From Herbiconiux sp. A18JL235 (GTDB lineage Bacteria > Actinomycetota > Actinomycetes > Actinomycetales > Microbacteriaceae), in contig NZ_CP162511.1 of NCBI RefSeq assembly GCF_040939305.1, forward strand, positions 2,728,001 to 2,792,000: a stretch of DNA of 64,000 nt, written 5' to 3'. The translations under genes were made by a program, and so were the position numbers. Positions 10,095 to 25,394 of the stretch are shown here, one piece after another (the stretch's first letter is position 1; each line of letters begins with the position of its first letter). Below the pieces are notes generated by a model. It was not told the DNA's origin and searched no databases. It saw only the letters and a program-made list of their open reading frames with translations.

Positions 10095-11813
10095 TCAGTG
10101 TGGCACAGCGAGCGCCCGCGCCGTCTCGAGCAGTTCTGCGGCGTGGGCGAGCCCTGACTCGGAGTCGGGGAGCCCGGAGAGCAGCCTCGCCATCTCGGCG
10201 AGGCGCTCCTCGCCCGAGAGCGGAACGATGTTGCTCGCGGTCACCGGGGCGTCGAGGTCTTTCTCGATACGCAGGTGGTTGGTGGCGAAGGCGGCGACCT
10301 GCGCGAGGTGGGTGACGACGATCACCTGCGAGGTCGCGGCCAGAGCGGCGAGCCGGCGCCCGATCTCGATGGCCGACGCGCCACCCACACCCGAGTCGAC
10401 CTCGTCGAAGACGAAGGTGGGAACCGGGTCGGCGGCCGCGAGCACCACCTCGATGGCGAGCATGACGCGGGAGAGTTCACCGCCCGAGGCCCCCTTGTTG
10501 AGCGGACGGGGCTCGCTGCCCTCGTGCGGGCGGAGCAGGAACTGCACCGTGTCTCCACCAGAGCTCGCGAGCTCTTCGCGCGGCAGCACCTCGACGACGA
10601 AGCGGGCGTTCGGCATCGCGAGCGCGGCGAGCTCGCGGGTGACCTGCTCGGAGAGCGCCTCGCCTGCCGAGCGTCGCAGCACGGTGAGGCGTTCGGCGAG
10701 CCGCCCGAGCTCGGTGAATTCGTCGTCGACCAGCGCGGTGAGCTCGTCGATGCGGTCGGAGTCGGAGTCGAGTTCGAGCAGCCGCGGCTCGGCCTCGGCG
10801 GCGAACGCGATCACGTCGCCGAGCTCGGGGCCGTACTTGCGAGTGAGCGCTCCGAGGTCGGCCCGGCGCTCCTGCACCCGGTCGAGCTCGCCCACCTCGT
10901 CGGTCTCGAGGGTGGCCGCGTAGCTCGCCAGCTGGGTCGAGAGGTCGGAGACGAGGAAGCTCGCCTCGGCGAGCGCCGAGACGATCGGAGCGAGCGCTTG
11001 GTCGTGGTGCGCGACCCGCTCGAGGCTGCGGCGCGCGGAGTCGATGAGCCCGATGGTGTCGGGCCCCTCGCCGCTCTCGCTCGAGATCGACTCCTTCGCC
11101 TCGGCGGCGGCGAGCCTCAGGTCTTCGAGATTCGTGAGGCGACCGGCGAGGTCGGCCAGCTCGGTGTCTTCGCCCGCGACCGGTGCCACCGCGGCGATCT
11201 CGTCGATGGCGGCCCGCAGCTGCTCGGCCTCTCGCAGACGGGCGCTGCGTTCGCTGACGAGCGCCTCGATCTCGGCGGTGTGACCCTGCCACGACGAGAA
11301 CAGGGTGCGGTACTCGGCGAGCAGGTCGGCGAGCTCTCGGCCGCCGTAGCTGTCGAGCGCGCTGCGCTGGGCCGATTGGCTCTTCAGCCGCAGCTGATCG
11401 CTCTGACCGTGCACCACGACGAGCGCGTCGCCGAGCTCGGAGAGCACGCTGATGGGGGCCGAACGTCCCCCGACCACGGCTCGCCCCCGCCCCTCGGCAG
11501 ACACCGACCGCGACAGGATGACCTCGGCCGGCCCCTCGGCGACCTGGTCGTCGACGTCTCCTCCGGCTTCGCGCACCCGCTCGGCCACGACGCCGTCGCG
11601 GGGCACGAGGATGCGTCCTTCGATCCAGGCCTGAGCCGCCCCGCTGCGCACGGCGCCGGAATCGGAGCGTTCGCCGAACAGCAGCCCGAGGGCCGAGACC
11701 ACCATGGTCTTGCCCGCGCCGGTCTCACCGGTCACCGCGGTGAAGCCGGGGCCGAGCGGCAGAACTGCCTCGCCGATGACGCCGAGGTCTCTGATGGAGA
11801 GTTCTTCAATCAC
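10095..11813 (-). CDS. recN: DNA repair protein RecN
   Basis: SMC-like ATPase that acts on double-strand breaks. It has Walker A at residues 29-36 (GETGAGKT), a central coiled-coil arm rich in Glu/Ala/Leu, the ABC signature region (ASGGELSRVMLAIE) and Walker B (PTFVFDEVDSGVGG). Length of 572 residues is normal. The GTG start at 11813 lies within the end of nadK (8 bp overlap), and tlyA-nadK-recN is the classic actinomycete operon. I see no LexA box directly upstream, so SOS control, if any, would act from an operon promoter. Confidence 0.96.
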   Translation of the reverse strand: MIEELSIRDLGVIGEAVLPLGPGFTAVTGETGAGKTMVVSALGLLFGERSDSGAVRSGAAQAWIEGRILVPRDGVVAERVREAGGDVDDQVAEGPAEVILSRSVSAEGRGRAVVGGRSAPISVLSELGDALVVVHGQSDQLRLKSQSAQRSALDSYGGRELADLLAEYRTLFSSWQGHTAEIEALVSERSARLREAEQLRAAIDEIAAVAPVAGEDTELADLAGRLTNLEDLRLAAAEAKESISSESGEGPDTIGLIDSARRSLERVAHHDQALAPIVSALAEASFLVSDLSTQLASYAATLETDEVGELDRVQERRADLGALTRKYGPELGDVIAFAAEAEPRLLELDSDSDRIDELTALVDDEFTELGRLAERLTVLRRSAGEALSEQVTRELAALAMPNARFVVEVLPREELASSGGDTVQFLLRPHEGSEPRPLNKGASGGELSRVMLAIEVVLAAADPVPTFVFDEVDSGVGGASAIEIGRRLAALAATSQVIVVTHLAQVAAFATNHLRIEKDLDAPVTASNIVPLSGEERLAEMARLLSGLPDSESGLAHAAELLETARALAVPH

Positions 11814-12720
11814 TGTCGATGGGGCCTCTCCACCCGTTGACGGGCAGGTTGAACTTGCGCACCAGCCGGTCGGTGAACGGTGCCTGGTGCAGGCGGGCGA
11901 GCTTCACCGGCACCGGGGACCGCCTCACGACCACGCGGGCCCGCTTCGGCAGGTCCCACATCCGGCGGCCGTCGCTCCACAGCACCGCTCCGCCCTGTGT
12001 GCGGTCGAGCACCTCGACGGCGAGTGCCGAATCGGGGCCGACCACGAGAGGGCGGGCGAACAGCGCGTGGGGGCTGAGCGGCACGAGGAGCAGGGCGTCG
12101 AGGCTCGGCCAGACCACGGGGCCGCCTGCTGAGAAGGAGTAGGCGGTGGAGCCCGTGGGGGTCGACATCACCACTCCGTCGCAGCCGAAGCTCGACAGCG
12201 GGCGACCGTCGACCTCGACGACGACCTCGAGCATCCGCTCCCGGCTCGCCTTCTCGACGGTGGCCTCGTTGAGCGCCCAGGTCTCGTAGACGACCTCCTC
12301 GCCCACCTTCACCCGCACCGAGAGCGTCATGCGTTCCTCGACCTCGTAGTCGCGCGCGAGTGCGCGGTTCACCGTCTCGGTGAGATCTTCGCGATCGCTC
12401 TCGGCGAGGAACCCGACGTGCCCGAGGTTCACGCCGAGCAACGGCACGGCCGAGCCGCGCACCACCTCGGCGGCGCGGAGGATGGTGCCGTCGCCGCCCA
12501 GCACGATCACGAGCTCGAGGTCGTGCACCGAGACGCCGCGGCCGAGGGTCTCCACCTCGCCCAGCTCGCCAAGCACCTCGGCGTCGTCGTCGGAGTCGAA
12601 GGGGGCGAGCACGGGACGGACTCCCGCCGCCCGAAGCTGCCGGCACACGCTCTCGGCAGCCTCCACGGAGTCTCGGCGGCCGGTGTGCAGCACCACGAGC
12701 ATGTATCGCTCAGCAGACAC
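11806..12720 (-). CDS. nadK: NAD kinase
   Basis: Phosphorylates NAD to NADP. Diagnostic motifs are GGDGT at residues 75-79, the LNEATVEK adenine-binding motif and TPTGSTAYSFSAGGP, all expected in family order. I chose the GTG at 12720 because a clear AGGAG sits 7 nt upstream and it begins 2 nt after the tlyA stop, giving 304 residues. The alternative ATG at 12759 lies inside tlyA without a ribosome site. The gene is coupled to recN downstream. Confidence 0.95.
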   Translation of the reverse strand: MSAERYMLVVLHTGRRDSVEAAESVCRQLRAAGVRPVLAPFDSDDDAEVLGELGEVETLGRGVSVHDLELVIVLGGDGTILRAAEVVRGSAVPLLGVNLGHVGFLAESDREDLTETVNRALARDYEVEERMTLSVRVKVGEEVVYETWALNEATVEKASRERMLEVVVEVDGRPLSSFGCDGVVMSTPTGSTAYSFSAGGPVVWPSLDALLLVPLSPHALFARPLVVGPDSALAVEVLDRTQGGAVLWSDGRRMWDLPKRARVVVRRSPVPVKLARLHQAPFTDRLVRKFNLPVNGWRGPIDSD

Positions 12721-12722
12721 GC

Positions 12723-13526
12723 TCAGGCTCCTGTCATCTCGGTCACTCGCTCCAGCCATTCTGTCGGATGCGTTCCCACTCGCCGGTCGAGCCAGACGAG
12801 GTACTCAAGATTGCCTGCATTTCCCGCGATCGGCGAGCGGATCAGGCCGGCTGTGGACAACCCGAGGTCAAAGGCCGCCCAGAGCACAGAGGCTACGGCA
12901 TCGGCGCGGAGGGCCGGATCTCTGACGATCCCTTCTTTCACACCGGTGCGCCCCACCTCGAACTGCGGTTTCACGAGCAGCACGAAATCGGCCTCGGGTG
13001 TCGCCACCGCCTGGAGCGCCGGCAGCACGAGGGCGAGCGGGATGAACGAGAGGTCGGCGACGACCAGCTCGGGCGCCTCCTCCACACCGGATGCGCCCGC
13101 GAGCGTCTCGGGGGTGGCGTAACGGAGATTGAAACCCTCGACCTGCACCACGCGGTCGTCTCGAGCGATGATCGGGTCGAGCTGGCCATGGCCGACGTCG
13201 GCGGCGATGACCTGCCGCGCGCCCCGCTCGAGCAGCACCTGTGTGAACCCGCCGGTCGAGGCACCTGCATCGAGCGCGAGTCGCCCCTCGACGCGCACAC
13301 CGTCGAACGCCTCCAGGGCGGCGAGGAGCTTGTTGGCACCTCGGCTGACATAGCGGTCGACGGCATCGACCGAGACGAGCTGGCCCTCACGCACCGCGAA
13401 CGACGCTTTCACCACCGGCTCGCCGTCGACACGCACGTAGCCGTTGGCGATCAGTCGTGCCGCGTGGGTGCGCGACCGCGCGAGTCCGAGTGCGGCGACC
13501 GCTGCATCGAGACGTGCTTCAGGCAT
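12723..13526 (-). CDS. tlyA: TlyA-family rRNA 2'-O-methyltransferase
   Basis: Homologue of the methyltransferase that in mycobacteria modifies cytidines of 16S and 23S rRNA and affects capreomycin sensitivity. An S4 domain spans about residues 1-60 (ARLDAAVAALGLARSRTHA). The FtsJ-like methyltransferase follows, with the SAM site DAGASTGGFTQVLLERGA, the ADVGHGQLDP motif and catalytic-region KPQFE. The ATG at 13526 gives 267 residues, the usual TlyA size. It overlaps the preceding 60-residue gene by 8 bp. Confidence 0.94.
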   Translation of the reverse strand: MPEARLDAAVAALGLARSRTHAARLIANGYVRVDGEPVVKASFAVREGQLVSVDAVDRYVSRGANKLLAALEAFDGVRVEGRLALDAGASTGGFTQVLLERGARQVIAADVGHGQLDPIIARDDRVVQVEGFNLRYATPETLAGASGVEEAPELVVADLSFIPLALVLPALQAVATPEADFVLLVKPQFEVGRTGVKEGIVRDPALRADAVASVLWAAFDLGLSTAGLIRSPIAGNAGNLEYLVWLDRRVGTHPTEWLERVTEMTGA

Positions 13527-13701
13527 GGGCTCCCTGATCGCCCGGCACCGTCGCCGCAGCCACGGAGTCACCGCCCTCGAGCCGCCTGGTGAGCTCGTCG
13601 TGAACCTGCGCGTAGGCCTCGGCCCTGGCCCCGAGGGGCTGCTCCTCGATCACCCGCAACCGCGGGAGGAGAGCGTCGTCGTGGTCGTCGTGGTTCACCA
13701 T
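13519..13701 (-). CDS. small conserved protein upstream of tlyA
   Basis: A 60-residue protein, start ATG 13701. It is acidic at the N-terminus (VNHDDHDDALLPRL) with a predicted helical core VIEEQPLGARAEAYAQVHDEL and then a variable tail. I recall similar short proteins between the HAD phosphatase and tlyA genes in other actinomycetes, with the core E-Q-P-L then R-A-x-A-Y-A. Function is unknown. No signal peptide, membrane span or metal motif is visible. The 8-bp overlap with tlyA supports it being a real coupled gene. Confidence 0.72.
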   Translation of the reverse strand: MVNHDDHDDALLPRLRVIEEQPLGARAEAYAQVHDELTRRLEGGDSVAAATVPGDQGAHA

Positions 13702-13777
13702 TCCAGCGTACCCCGCGCATCCGACAGCCGGCCCGGCCGCCGGCGCACGGTCACGGTCTCCGTCTCCCGGAGGCGCG

Positions 13778-14800
13778 TCAGCTGTAGATCGCCGGGTCGA
13801 CGTCGAGCGCGTGGATCGACAGCCCGGAGTTCCAGATCGCTGCGCTGCCCGCACGCACCAGATCGGTCGCCGAATCGCCCGCCTTGGCCACTCGCACGAC
13901 GTGGCCCTGCATGCGCACGACCGACGACCCGACCTTCGTCTCGCTTCCGTCTTTCGATACCGTTGTGGCCGGGTAGGGCTCGAACAGTCCCCTCAGGTCG
14001 TCGACGATGAAGTCGGGGCGCTGCCCCTTGGCTGCCGCGAGCAGTTGCTTCGCCCGATCGATGCCGGTGAGAACGTGGATGGCGCGGAGCCCCGCGCGCT
14101 TCGCCCCCATCGTGTCGGTGTCGAGTCGATCGCCGATGAAGGCGGCGTTCGACGCCCCGAAGCGCTCCTTGGCGACCTCGAAGATGGGGGTCTCAGGCTT
14201 TCCGGCGACGACGGGCAGGCGGCCGACGGCGGTGTGCACGGCCGACACGAGGGTGCCGTTGCCCGGCGCGATGCCACGGGCGACGGGGATGGTCCAGTCG
14301 GTGTTCGTGGCGACCCAGTGCACGGCGGGGTCGTGGAGCGCGAAGCTCGCCTCGGCGAGCTGGGTCCACCCCACCTCGGGCGCGAAGCCCTGCACGACGG
14401 CGGCGGGGCCGTCGTCGACCGAGCGCGTGACGACGAAACCAGCCTTCTCCACCTCCGAGACCAGGCCGACGCCGCCGACGACCAGCACCGTCGCACCGGG
14501 GTCGATCAGGGTCGACATGAGGCGCATCGCCGCCTGGGGCGAGGTGACGACGTCGCGCGGCGCCACCTGCAGGCCGAAGCCGGAGAGATGCTCGGCGACC
14601 TGCGCATCGGTGCGCGACGCGTTGTTCGTGATGTAGCCCACCCGCAGGCCCTCCGAGCTCGCACGGAGCAACGAGTCGACAGCGTGCGGAATGGGATCGG
14701 GCCCTTGGTAGACGACTCCGTCGAGGTCGGCCAGCACCGCGTCGACGCCGTCGAGCGGCGTTGCTCCCTGCGCGTCATTCTTCTTCGTGAACAGCCCCAT
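13778..14800 (-). CDS. HAD-superfamily phosphatase, NagD-like
   Basis: Probable sugar-phosphate or nucleotide phosphatase of the NagD/p-nitrophenylphosphatase group. Motif I is ADLDGVVY with nucleophile Asp25 and Asp27. Motif II is in YITNNASRT, and motif IV is FIGDRLDTDTMGAKRAG. The cap is of the C2 type as in NagD. The 340-residue chain carries an extra C-terminal region of about 70 residues beyond the HAD fold. The ATG at 14800 has a GGAAGAGG site upstream and overlaps the repeat-protein gene by 26 bp. Substrate cannot be told from sequence. Confidence 0.88.
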   Translation of the reverse strand: MGLFTKKNDAQGATPLDGVDAVLADLDGVVYQGPDPIPHAVDSLLRASSEGLRVGYITNNASRTDAQVAEHLSGFGLQVAPRDVVTSPQAAMRLMSTLIDPGATVLVVGGVGLVSEVEKAGFVVTRSVDDGPAAVVQGFAPEVGWTQLAEASFALHDPAVHWVATNTDWTIPVARGIAPGNGTLVSAVHTAVGRLPVVAGKPETPIFEVAKERFGASNAAFIGDRLDTDTMGAKRAGLRAIHVLTGIDRAKQLLAAAKGQRPDFIVDDLRGLFEPYPATTVSKDGSETKVGSSVVRMQGHVVRVAKAGDSATDLVRAGSAAIWNSGLSIHALDVDPAIYS

Positions 14801-16250
14801 CGTCCTCTTCCTCGTCGAACACCTCGATGACGTCGTCGTCGCCACCGTTCACCGCCTCGTCGGCGATGCGGGCACGGGTGCGCCAGGCCGCCGACTCCTC
14901 CTCGCGGCCGAGCTCCTCCAGCACCTCGGCATAGGCGTCGAACAGTTCGGTGCTGTAGGAGAACGCCACGTCGGGGTTCAGCTGAGGGATCTCGAGCTCG
15001 GTCAGCGCCGCCTCGGCCTGACCGAGATCGAGACGCGCTCCCGACATCGCGATCGCCACGGCGACCTGTGCCGGCACGGAGAGGGTGGATCGGTCGACCG
15101 CGCGACCCTCCTCGAGGCCACGCTCGGGGCGCCCCATGCCACGCTCGCTGTCGATCATGAGCGCGAGCTGTTCGTTCGAGCCCGAGATGCGCCGGTAGGT
15201 GCGCAACTCCCGGAGCGCCAGGGCGTAGTCGCCCGTGGCGTAGGCCGTTATCGCAAGGGTCTCGCGCACGACGCCGATACGACCCGCCCGGCGCGACGCC
15301 GAGATCGCGTGCTGGTGCGCCTCTTCGGGGTCGGTCTCGATGAGCCGGCTCGCCATCACGAGATGACGGGCCACGTCTTCGGCGTTCTCCTTGTTGAGTG
15401 TCTTCAGTTCGTTCCGTGCGACCTTGTCGAGGTCGCGAGGCGTCACGTCGTCGGGAAGGAGCGGATCGTCGTGACGATTGCGCACCATGCGGAGCTCGCG
15501 CGCGCGCAGCTCTTCCTCGGTCAGCTGCGGACGTTCGAACCGCGACGCGTCCTTATCGCCACGGGCGGGCTTGCCGTCCTTGGTCCACAACCGTCGCTCC
15601 CCCGGGCCGCCCCGCCCGTCACGCTGCGGTCGACCGTCACGCTGGGGCCGGCCTTCCCGCGAGGATCGCCCGTCCCTACTGGGATAACCCTCACGCTGCG
15701 GGCGGCCGTCGCGACCCTGGTGACCATCGCGCTGCGGGCGACCCTCGCGCGACCCGTCACCGTCGCGCTGCGGACGACCATCGCGCGACTGGCGACCATC
15801 GCGCGGCGCGTAGCCGTCGCGCTGCGGACGACCGTCGCGCTGAGGGCGATCATCTCGCGACCGACGCCCGTCGCGTGGCGCGTAGCCGTCGCGCTGCGGA
15901 TGGCCGTCGCGCTGAGGGCGATCGTCACGCGACTGGCGCCCTTCGCGCGGCGCGTAGCCCTCGCGCTGGGGGCGGCCGTCGCGACCCTGGTAGCCATCGC
16001 GCTGCGGGCGGCCGTCGCGTGAGGGACGCCCGTCGCGAGGAGCGTAACCGTCGCGCTGCGGGCGGCCTTTGCCGTCGTCCCGGCGTCCGCCCGACCCCTG
16101 ATCAGGGCGCGAGCTCGAGTCGCGACGCGGCGTGAACGGCCGCTTGTCGGAGTTCGATCGCACCGGGCGATTGCCATGGGGTCGCGACGGCTGCGAGGCA
16201 CCACGGTCACCTCGTTCAGGACGACGCTTCTCGTCATCGGCATCAGTCAC
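14775..16250 (-). CDS. Arg/Asp hexapeptide-repeat protein with helical C-terminal domain
   Basis: No named family recognised. From the GTG at 16250 (GAGGAG 7 nt upstream; an ATG at 16274 has no such site) the protein has 491 residues. Residues 1-66 are polar and basic. Residues 67-210 are 24 tandem hexapeptides of the form Asp/Glu-Gly-x-x-x-Arg (for example DGRPQR, DGYAPR). Residues of about 225-465 are helical and TPR-like (AITAYATGDYALALRELRTYRR). The last 20 are strongly acidic (EVFDEEEDD). Actinomycete relatives keep the helical part while the repeat part varies, as far as I know. It lies directly downstream of the 5S gene and its terminator. Confidence 0.87.
   Translation of the reverse strand: MTDADDEKRRPERGDRGASQPSRPHGNRPVRSNSDKRPFTPRRDSSSRPDQGSGGRRDDGKGRPQRDGYAPRDGRPSRDGRPQRDGYQGRDGRPQREGYAPREGRQSRDDRPQRDGHPQRDGYAPRDGRRSRDDRPQRDGRPQRDGYAPRDGRQSRDGRPQRDGDGSREGRPQRDGHQGRDGRPQREGYPSRDGRSSREGRPQRDGRPQRDGRGGPGERRLWTKDGKPARGDKDASRFERPQLTEEELRARELRMVRNRHDDPLLPDDVTPRDLDKVARNELKTLNKENAEDVARHLVMASRLIETDPEEAHQHAISASRRAGRIGVVRETLAITAYATGDYALALRELRTYRRISGSNEQLALMIDSERGMGRPERGLEEGRAVDRSTLSVPAQVAVAIAMSGARLDLGQAEAALTELEIPQLNPDVAFSYSTELFDAYAEVLEELGREEESAAWRTRARIADEAVNGGDDDVIEVFDEEEDDGAVHEEE
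15621..16052 (-). repeat. 24 copies of an 18-bp coding repeat
   Basis: An in-frame tandem array of 18-nt units encoding hexapeptides Asp/Glu-Gly-x-x-x-Arg, inside the gene at 14775-16250. Units alternate in a higher-order way: Tyr-containing units (DGYAPR) recur roughly every four repeats between Arg-Pro-Gln-Arg units. Array length is therefore liable to change by slippage or recombination. Confidence 0.9.
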
Positions 16251-16310
16251 GACAGAACTCCTCAGGATCTTCATTCGGCAGCCTGCTAGTTTCTCGGACT
16301 TAACGCAAAA

Positions 16311-16336
16311 TGGCCACCCGAGAAATCGGGTGGCCA
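16311..16336 (-). terminator. rRNA operon terminator
   Basis: Perfect 11-bp inverted repeat (TGGCCACCCGA and its complement) around a 4-nt loop, 14 bp downstream of the 5S gene in the direction of transcription, followed on the minus strand by TTTTGCG. This is a standard intrinsic terminator and separates the rRNA operon from the repeat-protein gene. Confidence 0.93.
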
Positions 16337-16350
16337 TCTTACAAAGAAGT

Positions 16351-16467
16351 CCGGCGGTGTCCTACTCTCCCACAAGGTCCCCCTTGCAGTACCATCGGCG
16401 CTGAGAGTCTTAGCTTCCGGGTTCGGAATGGGACCGGGCGTTTCCCTCTCGCTATGGCCGCCGAAAC
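16351..16467 (-). rRNA. rrf: 5S ribosomal RNA
   Basis: About 117 nt. Read on the minus strand it starts GTTTCGGCGGCCATAGCG and ends with GGACACCGCCGG; the two ends pair as helix I. The internal CCCATTCCGAACCCGG segment is the universal 5S loop sequence. Ends are set by helix I and may be off by 1-2 nt. Confidence 0.97.
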
Positions 16468-16606
16468 ACTATTGATGTATAGGTTTCAACAGTCCAACAC
16501 GTGGTGTTGGTGTTGGGTTCTCGACCGTACATCGAGAACCACTCAGTAGACGCGAGCATCAGGCCCCACATGCCAGCCTTACAACATGCATGTGAGTAGT
16601 GATTTA
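16468..16606 (-). other. 23S-5S spacer with 3' half of the 23S processing stem
   Basis: No tRNA. Bases 16532-16560 (plus strand reads CGAGAACCACTCAGTAGACG, then CGAGCATC) are complementary to bases 19835-19864 in the 16S-23S spacer, with the last 12 bp perfectly paired. The duplex would enclose the whole 23S gene, as an RNase III-type processing stem does. Confidence 0.8.
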
Positions 16607-21675
<5,069 letters not shown>

Positions 21676-21913
21676 ATTACGCGCAACACGACCAACCGGA
21701 ATAGGTTGAAACCATGCTGCAAGTTCGAAACTGACAGAACAAATCATTACTGACTTGCTTTGTTGTTCTAAATGTTTTCCAAAGGAATCCGTAGCCAACC
21801 AAAAAGGCCAGCCAACGGGTATTTGGCATTTGACATTGTGCACGCTGTTGAGTTCTCAAGGATCGGACGCACCGAAACCAAGCCGTCAGGCCGCCGTTCC
21901 GGGCAACTTCTCC
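21676..21913 (-). promoter_or_regulatory. rRNA leader with boxA-like element and 16S processing stem
   Basis: The leader contains the minus-strand boxA-like sequence TTGAGAACTCAACAGCGTGC. Bases 21839-21850 (TGCACGCTGTTG on the plus strand) are a perfect 12-bp complement of 19972-19983, so they can form the stem around 16S rRNA. TGAGAACT also recurs in the 16S-23S spacer, as expected of an antitermination element. Confidence 0.7.
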
Positions 21914-21943
21914 AACCTAGCATAACGGTGAACGGTGTCTGAA
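21914..21943 (-). promoter_or_regulatory. candidate rRNA promoter
   Basis: Minus strand: TTCAGA (21938-21943), 18-bp spacer, TAGGTT (21914-21919), which fits the TANNNT -10 form seen elsewhere here. Further promoters may lie upstream. The rest of the 21920-22112 stretch holds no gene; an AT-rich block (minus strand GGAAAAAGCGG, near 22005-22015) could act as an upstream element. Confidence 0.4.
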
Positions 21944-22112
21944 CGACAGGCCGATTCAGGTTATTTCTAGGAGTGGTGGTCTCCACTTGAGGCCGGCAAG
22001 CTCTTCCGCTTTTTCCGCACCTGTGGGGTGACGAGGGATTACATTACGCGGAGATTTCGAGACCCTGCAAATCACCGTGCATCCCGGGCGTGTCGCGCCT
22101 CATTTCCGTGCT

Positions 22113-22709
22113 TCAGGCCTTCGGATGCTTCTTGTAGGCCGACACCGTCGGGTCGCCCTCCAGGTGGAAGCGCCAGTCGAACGGCACTCCTCCGCCGTCG
22201 CCGCCGACCCCCGTGCGAAGAGTGCGAACGACGGCCCCGGCCGGCGCCTGCGCCGGCACCCGAAGGGCGAAGGGCGACGCGACCAGCGACGCGCCGTCGT
22301 CGGTCATCGCGATGCCGAGGGCGCGCACGAGGTTCGCCGGTCCGCGCGCGAGATCGCGGTCGGACTTGGCCGTCGGTCTCCGCGAACGTGCGAGGTCGAG
22401 ACCGTCGATCACCTCTCCCCCGCGGAGCAGCACCGCTGATGCCTCACCCTCGGGCGAGCACACCACGTTCGCGCAGACGTGCATGCCGTAGGTGAAGTAC
22501 GCGTAGAGGTGTCCTGGTGCTCCGTACATCGAGGCGACTCGGCGGGTCTTCCCGCGGAAGGCGTGCGAGCCCGGGTCGACTCCCTCCCCGAGGTACGCCT
22601 CCACTTCGGAGATGCGCACCGAGACCGGGCCGGCCGGGGACTCGTGGGTGAGCACCGCGTCGAGGAGGAGCGGCGCCACCTCGAGCGCGTCGGCCGAGAA
22701 GTCGATCAT
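22113..22709 (-). CDS. mpg: 3-methyladenine (alkyladenine) DNA glycosylase
   Basis: Base-excision repair enzyme of the eukaryote-like AAG/MPG fold, removing alkylated purines. Recognised by EVEAYLGEGVDPGSHAFRGK, which holds the catalytic Glu, by the Tyr motif ASMYGAPGHLYAYFTYGMH, and by the RGGEVIDG region. The 198-residue length is typical. The gene lies 16 bp after a small membrane protein gene and about 170 bp upstream of the candidate rRNA promoter; I see no terminator between. Confidence 0.93.
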   Translation of the reverse strand: MIDFSADALEVAPLLLDAVLTHESPAGPVSVRISEVEAYLGEGVDPGSHAFRGKTRRVASMYGAPGHLYAYFTYGMHVCANVVCSPEGEASAVLLRGGEVIDGLDLARSRRPTAKSDRDLARGPANLVRALGIAMTDDGASLVASPFALRVPAQAPAGAVVRTLRTGVGGDGGGVPFDWRFHLEGDPTVSAYKKHPKA

Positions 22710-22725
22710 GCGGGCGGGCAGATGC

Positions 22726-25312
<2,587 letters not shown>

Positions 25313-25394
25313 GAGTCACCTTGGTTCGTGGGGGAAGCAATCAGGATAGCGGGAGCGGATCGCGAGCGAGCGATGCCGCCCGCGGCAGCGGCTG

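Noticed and set aside
12721..12759. ATG at 12759 as the start of nadK
   Set aside because: It lies within tlyA without a ribosome site; the GTG at 12720 has AGGAG at the right distance.
15621..16052. Regular short repeats resembling a CRISPR array
   Set aside because: The 18-nt units are contiguous, without spacers, and stay in the reading frame of a protein.
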